A stretch of 64,000 nt of DNA, from assembly GCF_032854445.1 (NCBI RefSeq), contig NW_027017957.1:498001-562000 (forward strand), in the 5' to 3' direction. Each line of letters opens with the position of its first letter. Position 1 is the first letter of the stretch. Both the position numbers and the translations under genes were made by a program. Source of the DNA: Liolophura sinensis (taxonomy: Eukaryota; Mollusca; Polyplacophora; Chitonida; Chitonidae). The notes under the pieces were generated by a model, which was given only the letters and a program-made list of their open reading frames with translations, did no database searches and was not told where the DNA came from. Positions 41,800-54,100 of the stretch are shown one piece after another.

Positions 41800-43561
41800 C
41801 TGGGGCTCACACGCTTGAAGATAGAACTGTTGAGTGTTATGGCGGACAGATATCAAGACGCTTTGACCTTTTTAACAACAAATGGTGTAGGTTTGAAACG
41901 ACTTATAAACTTGTTCATCTCGTTTTGCTAATCTAGCACATAGTCACCAAGCTGAATGCGGGACGATCTGGCTGAACTACGCTGATCAGCAGATTCTTTC
42001 ATTCGGTGTTTTGCGGTTTTGTCTTAAATTGGAACGTCAGTGTCCGGGGCAGGTTTTGGTAGGTCTTGTAGTTTGGTGTGGACTGATTGATGTCAGCCGA
42101 ACCTAAGATGTGAAGGAGACTGTCCACTTGTGATGTGAGTAGTTGCTCGATAGTTCCCTAGGAATGAGAACAGTTGGAGCTTCCAGTTTTTCCATAGCTC
42201 GTTTTGAGAAACAAAGGGAAAGTCATTCATGTAGCCATGTTGTTTGTGTATTACGGGCGTTAGTATTGTAACGTCACAAAGTTAGCTTGTGAGAACGGCT
42301 GTTATTCACCAGAAATTTATTGCAATGTGTCTTAGGTTAGTTCCTCGATCGCCAATGTAACATTCTTGAGGATGCCGGTTTGCTCTATCCAATGGTGAGT
42401 ACAGTGTAGCCTAACAGCATATAGGGAATGTTTACATGCTGCTGATAATATAACATTGTGTCATAACATAAATGGCGACAAAACCACACGTAGGTAACAC
42501 AAATCATGAAAAGATCTAAAGGAAAAGCCTTCATAGACAGACAGATTTGGTTTATCGTTTTTAGTTTAAACCATTTAGCGAACAACATCGCGGCCATAGA
42601 ATAACCTATTCAAGGAGATGTAATGTAATACAAGATTTGGGTAGAAATGTAGAATTTATACTACGGGGAGTGATACGTAGGTTATTCTGTTCTCGAAAGC
42701 AAAATACTCTTAACGGAAAATACGACGGGTTATAGTCTAATGCTGTTGGGGTTTTTTGTGTCTATATATTCCTACATTCAACTAGCTCTAAGAACGGTTG
42801 GCCTTCTTCCCAACTTACCTTCCACATTAACCACTCTGAACTGTGACATTCACTAAACTGGAACTGAGCCCTGTCGTCTTCGCTGTCGCCAAAGTGCCAA
42901 CGCTAAACACCACAAAAAGAGATGTCCCATGACCTTAAAGTAATTCTGAAATACAAATACAGGTCATAACATCGCAAATAACACAAAGGTAACCGACGAA
43001 TCCACTCTGACAGCATCAGGACTTCGCAAGCTGCCATTTTCAAATCACATAACTTGGTTTCTAGGGTGGATTCGGCTGTTCTTCCCAAAGTGAAGGCCTT
43101 GTTTTTCATAATGTAATTGATTGTGGATCATTTCTGTTCATTATTAACACACAAATTAAAGTTAAGACTCCCTTTGGTGTACAATTCATCGGTTTCAGTA
43201 AAATCATTCTACGAGTTTTTTTCGGAAAATGCGGCCGACTCAAATTCAAGATGGCGGTTAGCGAAGTTTGGCTTGCCGCCGATGTAACAGATACATTTGT
43301 GGGAAGAATGAGACAACTATCTGTAAAATGGTCCATACTTCCTACTGTGTTTACGTCAAGTGACGTCATAATCAGTGGAAGCAATTGGCATGCTGGCCAG
43401 TGGACGAGGAGAGTAAATTGTTTGACACTAACAGCACCCCGTGCGATTACATGTAGAACAAACCCCACGAAGATATAAAGCGTATATTACTGATTAAGCC
43501 TAAGGGAATAGACAGAATCATGTCTGAGGTTTTCCAAGTTGACTAGATATAATACCATAGA

Positions 43562-43811
43562 TTTATTTGTTTGGTTGGTGTTTTATGCCGTACTCAAGAA
43601 CTTTTCACTTATAATACGGCGGCATTATGGTGGGAGGAAACCGGCCAGAGCCCTCGGGAAATCCACGACCATCCGCAGGTTGCTGCGAAACCTTCCCACG
43701 TACGGCCGGAGAGGAAGCCAGCATGAGCGGACTTGAACTCACAGCGACCGCAGAGGCTCCCAGGTCATTAAGCTGCGCTGGCGCGCTAACCAACTGAGCC
43801 ACGGAGGCCCC
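43562..43811 (-). mobile_element. main SINE family, full-length copy, minus
   Basis: Tail TTTATTTGTTTGGTTGGTGT to head CAACTGAGCCACGGAGGCCC, with a perfect 13-bp target duplication ATAATACCATAGA at 43549-43561 and 43812-43824. Confidence 0.95.
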
Positions 43812-44276
43812 ATAATACCATAGAGACCATTTGTATTTCGAATAAAGTTAACATTCTAATTCTGTCCATAGAGGAAGAAGATATCCAGAATAGCAAAATA
43901 GATAAGCATAGACAAAAAAAATACAGACAAGAGGTGACAAATACGAATGAAATTTTAACATGCTTTCAACAAATAAATGTCATTATTGTGCTTCTCCATG
44001 AATGGCTTTGTATGGTTGATTCTGATCTGAAGGTAAACTATTCGTTTAGAATAGAAATTAGTGGCAGCCACACCATACAGGTACATTAGAACATGTACAA
44101 GTTGTGCTGCAGATAGTTAGATAGCAGCAGTTTAGCTGTTCAGTAAGCCCGTCCATACTGTTATAACATGATGGGATTGAGATGTTTTGTATGTTTGGAC
44201 ATGTATCATGGTGAACATGACATCGTTTACTTAAAAGTAAACACAATACTGGTTACGTACCGTAGTTGTAACATCT

Positions 44277-44482
44277 GGGGGCCTCCGTGGCTCAGTTGGT
44301 TAGCGCGCAGGAGTCTCTCGCCAATGCGGTTGCTCTGAATTCAAGTCCAGCTCATACTGGCTTCCTCTCCGGCCTTACGTGAGAAGGTCTGCCAGCAGAT
44401 AGTCGTGGGTTTCCCCCGGGCTCTGTAGGGTTTTCACCCACCATTGAGTACGGCGTAAAGCACTAATCAAATAAATAAATAA
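44277..44482 (+). mobile_element. main SINE family copy with internal deletion
   Basis: GGGGCCTCCGTGGCTCAGTT head to AATCAAATAAATAAATAA, lacking part of the 3' region before GAGTACGGCGTAAAG. Target duplication TTGTAACATCT (44266-44276) and TTGTAGCATCT (44483-44493), one mismatch. Confidence 0.93.
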
Positions 44483-44984
44483 TTGTAGCATCTAAGTTGT
44501 ATTATAACAATATGTCACATCGCAGGGCCTACTTCAGTTGCAGGATTAGAATAAATACACTGTAAAAATCTCCCACGTGCAGTTATATTTCTTTTTGGAA
44601 AAGGAAAAAAAAATACTCAAAAGTCTGGGCCTGAGTTTAAAATTTTACGCTACTTCAGTCTATCTATGGGGTTACTGCTATGTCGTCATTGACATTACGC
44701 CACGTGGGTTAAACTGGGAGTCATATTGGCAACACCTACATGTCAGTTGCCTCAGCAGCTATAACCAGCTTGTTGTTCACAAGTTCTACAACATCCTGTC
44801 AACAGTCCGCTACACCATAGTTCCACAAATGTGAAGGCTATCTAATCTTGTGTATTGTTCTATAAAATTATATACATACGTTTATTAAGGACGATAAAAC
44901 TTAGACGGGTTAGATTTGAATAGTTTAATTTATTCGCCTAGATCATTCCTCGCAACTTTCTATGGTCACTATACTATGGGTGGA

Positions 44985-45310
44985 AATAGTTATTTCATAT
45001 AGGACGGTGCTATGGGCGCAAATAAACGTTCATGAAATACGATAGCTTTACTGTGGACGAAAACAGTTCTAGATGATAACAACAGCTGTTGATGAATGAC
45101 GATAGCCGCTGTGGGTGGGGATCGTTGTGGACGGAGATATCCACGTAGTTGTTTGTGGATGGTGATAGCTACTAAGGGAAAAAATATTTGCTTGTGGATG
45201 GCGATAGCCTCTATCGAAAGGTAATTGTTTGTGGATGCAATGGATGATTTGGAAAAAACGTAGTTGTTTGTCGTTGAGTGTAGCTGATATAAAAGGAAAT
45301 AGTTAAATGT
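44985..45310. repeat. degenerate minisatellite of about 48-bp units
   Basis: GTTGTTTGTGGATGGTGATA-like units recur at roughly 45045, 45090, 45155, 45205 and further, with length variation. It explains the long minus-strand open frame here. Confidence 0.6.
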
Positions 45311-45984
45311 TGAGAATTGCTGTGGAAAATTACATTTGGTAACGAATGACAAGTGACACATTGGGAGAAATGAAGTTTTAATTTTAACAGAAAGTCTGTT
45401 GTCTGAGTGATGCTAGAATGTATTCTGCTATTGGAACAGATTAATCTGTTAAATATAACACATATATTCTACTAATTCAACATAAGGATTCTATCAGACT
45501 AACGGCATATTGTACTGAATTTGACACAGGATTATGTAACACCAGTCACACAACAAACTTTCTGTTAAATTAAAACTTTTGAGTGTAGATATTGTGTTGA
45601 CGGAGATGCGTGTAGTTGTTGGATTTCAAGTGTTAGTGAACTCCAGGCAGCCCGCATTAAGATGAACGACACACTTGAGTTATCATACAGGGGTGCCTTT
45701 ACCTATCAGCTGCATGTAAAACAAATAGGTCTAGGCCTATGTATACACGTACCCCGGTAAAGAAAATCCAGTAAAGTGAGAAAGCATAAACAAATAAACT
45801 ATTCCTTGATAATATGAGGATAAGAAGTCTAAAGTCAACTAGATAATTATAAATTGGCTGTGAAAAATAGCGTAAACACAGAACAATTTGCTCGAAGGAA
45901 CGAGAGTTTAGTATTACAGGTAACTGGTGTCACCCTCCTTCAAAACTCCGCCAAATACCTAGCATGCCACAGGTTTGGGTATAA

Positions 45985-46028
45985 TTATGACGTCACCCGA
46001 GGCAATTGGTACTTGCCGTCAAACCGAG
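45985..46028 (-). CDS. possible tiny terminal exon
   Basis: Acceptor ACATTGAAGTCTTTCAG|CT, phase 1, encoding RFDGKYQLPRVTS then TAA. Only 14 codons including the stop, so chance is a real alternative. Included because acceptor and phase match the receptor family. Confidence 0.2.
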
Positions 46029-49000
46029 CTGAAAGACTTCAATGTTATAAATTCGAAAATTTGTTCTAAGTTCCTTTTTCTAGCAAGAACATGAACTTAA
46101 AACATACCAATGTGTAGAGCTTGTGCTGTTGCGTGTCATTGACTGAAGGCAATTTTGGTAGCGAGTATGACTGATTTTGCAGACAGCTGAGTATAGGTGA
46201 CTCTCTAGACGAAATTTGGACGTTAAATTCATGGAAAATTGTGGGTCACACAGAGAGAGTCGACATAGAAATTTGGCCATGTGGGCCTGTCTGTCTTTGC
46301 GATATGGCACGTTGCCTTTTTGAGAGCTGGTATTACCATATATGGTTGTCACAGAAAGTATCTTATTACATACAATGTTGTTAAACTTCATGTACTTGTA
46401 TCCACTTGCTTCTATATTATACATAATAGTTCCTTGTCTGACTTAACATCGACATTCAGAGATTCCTTTTGTTAGATACTGGACAGCCTTATGTCATGCT
46501 ACTCAGATGCAGGCAGGCAAAGATGTCAATATAATACAAAGCGATAGAAGATAAAAATGATAAAACTATGTGCAGAAATGATGGGAGTTGGATGTTTTGA
46601 GTTGTGACAAGATGCCGTTTTTCACCGGTTACTGTAAGTTTTTTGTGTCCTTATAAGTTTTTATTCATTTATTCATTTCAATTATTATTCCTTAGAGTCA
46701 AAATGTTGAGGAGATCGTTAGGTTTGTATTTCTTCCATTATCACATGCATCATGTTTATGACTATTCTCTACATATTCCACGTCCACCCACTATTTTCTT
46801 GGTCTCTCAACGATACGCAGTGCAGATTTAAGTACCAATATCCTGAGTATACGTACACTGAGACATTGCTGTTAAACATCAAATATTACTAATACTCAGC
46901 AAATGCAAACATGTGCAAGATGTAACGAATCTAACTGTGTCTCCTACAAGACGGTCTTCTCCACATTTTCAGTCTCAAACATGACAACTAAAATAAGTAA
47001 TTTTCTTAAAAAATGAATTCAGATCTCATTATGCCTACAAGAAGTAATAGTACTATTTTTATGGGTCTATTGGTGGGAATCGCCAGAGGCCCATTTTAGA
47101 TGAATAAAAAACTGTGAAGAAATTGCCGGAAGTAGTTTCACCCAAGTACGCCGTGTCAGTGGGTTTAACGAAATAGACCGTGTGTTATGGCCAAATATTA
47201 GCTTCCCTTTGTGATGTTTTCTTCATTGTTTTGTTGGGATTTATATATTATGATTATGCATAGAATAAAAAAATTAATTATGTTTTAGTCGTGTCCGCAT
47301 CTATTATTCGTTTAGTTTCTTGTCACAAAAGGTTATCGAATGCGCTTGCGCTATTTTGAGGATCTTGAGGGTAAATGTCACATACTAGTCGGAACCCTGA
47401 TTGCCTGTTATAGCGTATGTAGCTAAAAGATTTACACCATGTAAGGTGGCCTACGTTTATGTATCTAACAGCTTCTAATAATATTTAGGCCTACCTTACG
47501 GCAATCGAGCGCTTTCAAAATGGTGAAAGGCAAGAATTGGAAGTTATCAGAAGGCGGGTATGCCATTTGACCTTGACCCCAGTGCTGCAGATAAGGGGTG
47601 TGCAGGCGTAAATGCGCTGACAAATTAGGTGATACGCTTCTAAAATTAAAACAGAGCTTATTGAATACGCCTTACTTATACGCCTTAATTCCTCAAAGCT
47701 ATAGCGTACATGCGAAATTTAAAGCAAGCAGTCCTGTCAAAATGGAAAGTAAATCTCCATATTAGTTTACGTGCGCGAAGCTCTCCACGACAGGTTACAG
47801 CAAAAGCTCATGCACCACTACCTTCAGTCGTGGGTAATGACTACTGTGATATTTGTATTTGTGACATTCTTTGGTGTTTGCCATAAGGAAGAGATAGCAA
47901 GGCCAAAAAAATGGTCATTTGGGTTACTATACAGCAAGTTCTGCTACCGCACTGGCTTAAATCATCCTAATATATGTATAAGTATGGTTTTATTTCTACA
48001 CCGATCGTCAGTTATTTGTGCTGTGTTTAAGTGTCATCGAGCGTTTCCAACGTGTATATGTATCGGGGATTTCTGAGGAGAGAAGCTAACGTAATGAAAT
48101 ACAACGATCACGAAAACAGATAATGCTCAGAAACACTGCAGATTTATACTATACTGCTATAGTTCATACTATATTATGAACAAAAGGGCTGTTGTGCATG
48201 TATACAGAAATATTTCGTCAGGTAAAATTAGGCGTAAGGCAAGTTTTCATAGAATGAAATAATATGCCAACCCCTGCTAACTAAACAAAATGAAAAGGTG
48301 AAGTTGTAAGTGAGTGAGTTATTGGAATAAACCAAGTAGGCCTACAACTTGAGGTGTAATAAATACATGTAGGCCTATGACCGTCATTTAGATTAATTTC
48401 TCGTGAGGAAGAGCTGAAATAATTAATTTATTTTAAATAACTCTAATTTAGTCTAGAAAGTCGTAATTCTGGGTATTCAACATGTACATGCATATACTTG
48501 TAGTCTTATATGTAACTACAAGAATCTCTGTACCTGTAGGTCTATATAGGCCCATACATGTATGCACATGCGTGTCTCCGATTTTCGGGGACTCCAAATA
48601 GCGAAGTGTGTACTGCGGTAGACTCTCTTGGGAAAGTACGGAGTACCGCACTACCTGTATCTGTAGCACTGCTTCACCCCTTGAGTTACTGCCAATGGGG
48701 TGGGACCGGGTCCTCCATTACAGACAGAATAACTGATAGGCCCTTTGGGGGTGAAGAAGACCAATGCATTGTACCAGGAGACAACTGGTCATCAGTTACA
48801 AGAAAAATAGAAGAAGAGCAATAGACCTATTTCACAATCTTTGGGCTCTAGTTGTCTTCTATTGTTTTGTGTTATATTAACATCTAATCGCGCTCGCGCC
48901 CACGTAGCATGATTAACGGCTGTCCAGTATATAACAAAGTTTTCAGACATGAACCCTGCGTGAACCTTTACAACAACTGGACTTCTTATTCTGTCGACTT

Positions 49001-50875
49001 TGCTGTTTAATGGCTCTTTGTCAAGGAATGTGAAATTGGAAGAATTCACTGTGTGAACACTGTTATCGAACTATGTACCCTTTGCGGTCTCGTAAAAAAG
49101 TTGTCAAGCAATAATCCTTTTCTTTCACATATGAATTTTTGGGAAATGATGACGCCAGTTGCCTTCAGATTTGCTACGCTATGATATTCGTGCTGCACGT
49201 GTATACACATAATTTTAACTCTTAACATTCACCTTATCAGTGTGCATTCATAATTTGGTTTCGTTTGTTTGACCAGTAAACCTTACAGCGGTAAATGTGA
49301 ACTGTCTTCAACACAAGCAGTGGTTACACGGGGAGTGTGACATGCAGTACAGTGTGTGTAGAAGACGCTCTGGACATCTCGTACAATATTTTGGTATAGT
49401 GAATACATTTTAATGAAGGCCTCTAAATGTATATTGATTTTAGTATTTGTTATTTTTAATAATGTTTATGTCTGCCACATTGTTCACACGTGGAAAAGGT
49501 TTTTGCAACAATGTTTTAACTTTTCTCTCCTTTTGAACCAGCAGATCCCACACGATTAATATTCTATGTATTGTCCACGCGTGCGTTAGAAACAAACGGC
49601 TTTGTGGCCGTTTTATTCATTTCCTACGAGAAAGGTCTTAAGAGAAAATAATACATTTTATTCACACAGCTTGCTCATTGTTGTGCTTAACTCCGGTCAA
49701 TCGGTGGTAAGAAAGACGGTACATGTACGTCGTGTTTAGCTGATTCAACAAATCCTTGGTTAACAGAAACGTATATTATGGGTTAGGTCATTTTTTTTAA
49801 TTTGACAGCACCCATCTATTCTTATTGTTAGGACACATGCTTTTCGGTTCTATGGTTTATGGTTAAAATTCACGCCTTGTACGATTAGGCATTCCTAAGG
49901 CATGATCTTTGGTAATGTGTTCATGTTACTGTTTATTGGGTATAGTGACATACCGTTTTGAGTAACTCGTGGACAGTGACCAGCTATTACTCACATTTCA
50001 GCGTTGTTTTACCATGACCTAAGTTTACTTAGGCCATGGCGCTAGGGTGCGTTAAAGCTGCTATCCACCTAATAATTTATATAAACACTTAGAATAAAAC
50101 TCTACCTGTAAATAACAAGATGTCGGCTTTCACCGGCTATACATATGCCCATCTGTCAACTACCACACAGTCGGACCTGCTCTATATTTTTGTTTCCCAT
50201 GCTGTAGTATTCTGATTAATGCCTAACCCAATATAACAATACATGGCAGCGCTATAGTACCCAACACGGGTCTAATTATCTCTTTTATTAGCAATCCCAT
50301 TTCATTTTTAGGCCAACTTGCCCACTCCTCAAACCAAAAGCATCTGTACAGGGTGAGCGGTATTCCTCGACGATGCCTCTCGACAACAACCATCAAAACG
50401 GGATCGCGGAATTGTGTTACATATTGTCCAGACTGACCACTGGAGATCAGTTGTGACACGTAAGTACGTTTTCGAATACCATGTTACGTATTTTGCTTTG
50501 TTCCTAAACCAAGATGAGCGTAAACATCATCTTTGCACTGTACTAACAGTTATGAAAACATCACATTTTGGCAACACTGCGTGGGTGACATGTATCGTTT
50601 TCATTTTCGATATGTACTGACAAATTATTGCTGGAAAGATTAGGTACGTGTACGTGTATATAGCGATCGGTGTTTATGTGTGCTCATTTCTTAAAAACTA
50701 CGAGGGGAACTTGAGAAAGTGATGCATGCACCTTACTATATGAGAGACGTGGATAGTTTTACATATTTAATGAGTACCGCGAGTTTTGTTCATTCGGATT
50801 GGATGAGCTAGGGCCAGGTTTTCAGTAATTTGCTCATATCATGAAAAGTAATATGAGAAGAATCATGAAGCTCAC
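46029..50875. other. no gene recognised
   Basis: Short open frames only. The minus-strand frame at 48792-49049 and the plus-strand frame at 47771-48076 show no family motif. Nothing here links confidently to the receptor exons. Confidence 0.4.
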
Positions 50876-51151
50876 AGGTTAATATGTGCATACAATAATT
50901 CAGACCAAACCAACTTGATAGGTTGAATGTGTGATGAATTCTGTAAACCTCATCGGTGGTTTGGTTGAGTGAAATAACTGGTCTAAATATTGTGGAATTT
51001 TCTAAAATTTTGTGTACAGTTTGAAAGCCAGTTGTATTCGTGCCTAAAGTTCCTGTGTTTTTTTGGTTAATGTCGATGTCTTGTGTAAAAAAACTGCGTC
51101 TGCTATTGTTCGATTTTGATACATGTACAACGTTGAGTTGAGGTTCAGTAT
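50876..51151 (-). CDS. possible 92-codon exon
   Basis: The longest non-repeat open stretch in this part. Acceptor TTGCGTTGGCCAG|AT and donor ACCT|GTGAGC give 276 nt in phase 1-1. Contents: HVSKSNNSRRSFFTQDI, NTGTLGTNTTGFQ, TTDEVYRIHHTF. Hydrophilic, Ser/Thr/Asn-rich with one EVYRI tyrosine motif. If not spliced the frame runs to TAG at about 50808. No family recognised; the pyrimidine tract is weak. Confidence 0.28.
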
Positions 51152-54100
51152 CTGGCCAACGCAAGTCAAGATTTATCTCTCACCATGCCTCGGCATTTTC
51201 TTTTTTACATGAACGAAACTATTTTTGCTTGACCCCTTTAAGGCTTGGTACTGCTCCGCAATTTACGGCATAAATCTCTAGTTTATTTAATTCTTCTTTT
51301 TGGAATAACTAAAGAAGCATTTTAGTATGTCTGTCTTTACGGCTCCGTATATACATGACTTTAAAATCCAATAGTATGTGTATTACCTGTTTTTGTTTAA
51401 TCTAAAGTTAAAGTTATTCGACCTTATAGTGTGCATAAAGAGACTGCTTTTATTAACCGCAAGCATTTAATGAAATGTTGACTGTTACGTGGTACTGAGG
51501 TAATTGGCCCTAACACAAGTCATTTATTATAGGCTGCATCAAAACAGATTAGAACAACACTTATGTAATTTACCCCATTATTATGTGCTTCAGTGCTTGT
51601 AAATCTCTTAGTTTTTTCATTTAACTTATTTTGCCCGAAAATTTGATGAGTTCATTTTCCGGCAAAATGGTATGATTAAAAAAAGACACCGCGTGGAGCA
51701 TCATCTGATTAATGTTTTGTTAATTGGAGCGTGCTAAAAAGGAATTTGTTTCAACATGTGATGTGTTAGGGTTATGTCTATTAAGTAATAGGCAATTGTC
51801 CTCGGAAACATTTTTCTGCACATTTTTCAGCTTTTTTTTCGTCTTTCCTGAGTGTGCCTATAAAAGGATATTAAGCACAAATTATATTGCACTGGATGGC
51901 ACTCGCATTAAAAAAAACAATTCCTTTATCCCAGGATGCAGAGTTACCCATTTTAAACAAGATACTCAAAGTGCAACACGTCCTCCGTTTTGATCACACT
52001 TCTTTATTTTCCGAATTTTATTAAGCCTTGTCCTTTGATAACTGCTGGGAACACTCCCCCCCCCCCCCCCACCCCATGTCCTTCCTCCGGCAGGGATTCA
52101 GGGCCCACCTATCCAACAGAATGGTACCATCTTGCCCGCAGTCGTAGTATGTTCTGCCGATCAGTCTTTGTAAAGTCATTAGAGTACCATAAGTGTCATC
52201 GCAGTAAGATAGCTTCTGAGAGGAGAGCCTCCCAGAATAATGCTTGCCAGCTTCTTAACAAACGCTATAGCAAAGTAATAAACATGGGTTTGACGTGTCG
52301 CAAAAATGCAACATATCTCAATTGTTGCATACACTTGCTGTTTTAGAGATTTTAATCATATATATAATGTATATTAAATGTGAAACATAAGATGATCACC
52401 ATTTTGTTGACTGAAATTTCCCATATTCCGTTCAGGATGGGAGGAAATAGCGATACTTAGTACTACAGCTCTCGTCGTTGCGGTCGTATCTGTGTAGACA
52501 GTGGTACTGGAGCTGGAAGACATACAAATAAAACGATACAAATAAAAGTGCCAATCAATGATGATTTTTATGCTATATGTTACCTACAAAATCTAACCAA
52601 AATTGTTTATCTTGGAGTCCTTTGGGAATGTTAATATGTTATTGTATATCGAATGTAATGAAAATTTTAAGTAATTTTAGAACAGTGACTCTTGATAAAT
52701 TCCAGTTATATATTTTTACTTCATTATTTTTACACCAAGGTGTTTTAATACGATTCTTATATTTAATCAACATTACGTGAACAATGAACATTTTAATTTA
52801 GCTGAATATATATGAAGCCACTAAAACGAACCACTTCAGTGAATCGTTAGTAGGGATTAGTACTCTCCAATGTTCTTACAGAGTCAGAATCAGCTTCAGA
52901 CATTTGAGGATTGGAGATTTCCGGCAGGGTCTTGTTTGCACTAGTTCAGGTTGTTGGATTGGTTACTTATTGCAAGGTGAGTAAACAATCATATGCGCAT
53001 TACGTTTTCAATAAAGTCAGTCTTGGCGATTTCCCAGTTAGCTTTGTGTCACACATCTTTGGGAAATCAGCTGTTAAATATATTAACTAGGATGATGATG
53101 ATGTTACGCAGGAGCTGTCAATGTATTTACATGTACAATTGTTTACAGCTAGGGTATGTACATTTGTCACATTTTAATGATGCCTTTCTCCAGCAACCAA
53201 AAGAATTACCCGCCATCATTTAGCTGATGTTATTTTGATAAGTGCATGTACTATACGTCTGTATTGCAGTGGTCATTCTTTATTTATGTTGCGCATCATC
53301 TGACGACTTACAGTTTTGTAAATCATTTTTACATTTACTAACTAAACTGGTTCCCTTTTTTTCGTTTTTGTAGGAGGGTAAAAACACAGAAAAACCAGGG
53401 AATGATGTCCACATGAAGCCAACGAATGGAACACCCTGGCCGAGCTAGATGAAACCATGGGAGTTGAGTGGACATACAGACGTAGATCGTCAAGTATAGT
53501 ACAAAGCTAGGACCAAAAAACTCCTCCAAGGTCAAACAAAACGTTTGAGGGGTGAATGTTATATAGTAAGATAAAGAGCCTGTTCCTTGGAGAGTTTTAG
53601 CCAATCATCGTTTGTGTCTAACCACGCGGTAACCAGACTTTAAGATAATATAATGCTGTCGTCCATTCCGGTGTCTGCATATCTGCAGTGGTAAAGGAAT
53701 ATGCGAAAAAAAGAAGGAATTTTTTCAGTTTACAGTGATACCTGCGCCTTTTGTGCTGCTGTCTTTGGCATCTGGGATTACATCTGTCTCCCACTTTATC
53801 TGTGATAATCTCTACAACTGTCCATGTAGGATACAGCTAACAGTAGGGTTGAGCTGAACTGGATGTTGTGTATTTAATATGGACATGCATATTCAGAAAT
53901 GTCAAGATGCTGTGTAGGTTAAATTCGGTGGAGCGGTGATGTTTACCATACAATGGTGAGACTCCTCCGGTGCTTGCCTGTAATTTAAACAAAATGATCT
54001 TCTTGGGTGAATTTCTATCGATCAGTTGTCAACTTTTTTCATCATTAAACAAAGCTTTTACGTATGCTTATACAAGCTTAATAACACTCATGATCGGTTG

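Larger units (their letters stand above)
41800..45984. other. mostly non-coding stretch with SINEs
   Basis: Apart from the two SINEs and the minisatellite I see no convincing gene. Near 42.8 kb a donor-like CTTACC (GAAG|GTAAGT on the minus strand) follows short open frames, but no acceptor gives a phase-1 exon without a stop. The CAAGATGGCGG context at 43250 resembles a start region but the frame has no donor. Confidence 0.4.

Noticed and set aside
43251-43478. ATGGCGG start context with a 75-codon frame
   Set aside because: No donor or domain, and the opposite strand is equally open; most likely chance.
44990-45361. 123-codon minus-strand frame
   Set aside because: Explained by the roughly 48-bp degenerate minisatellite.
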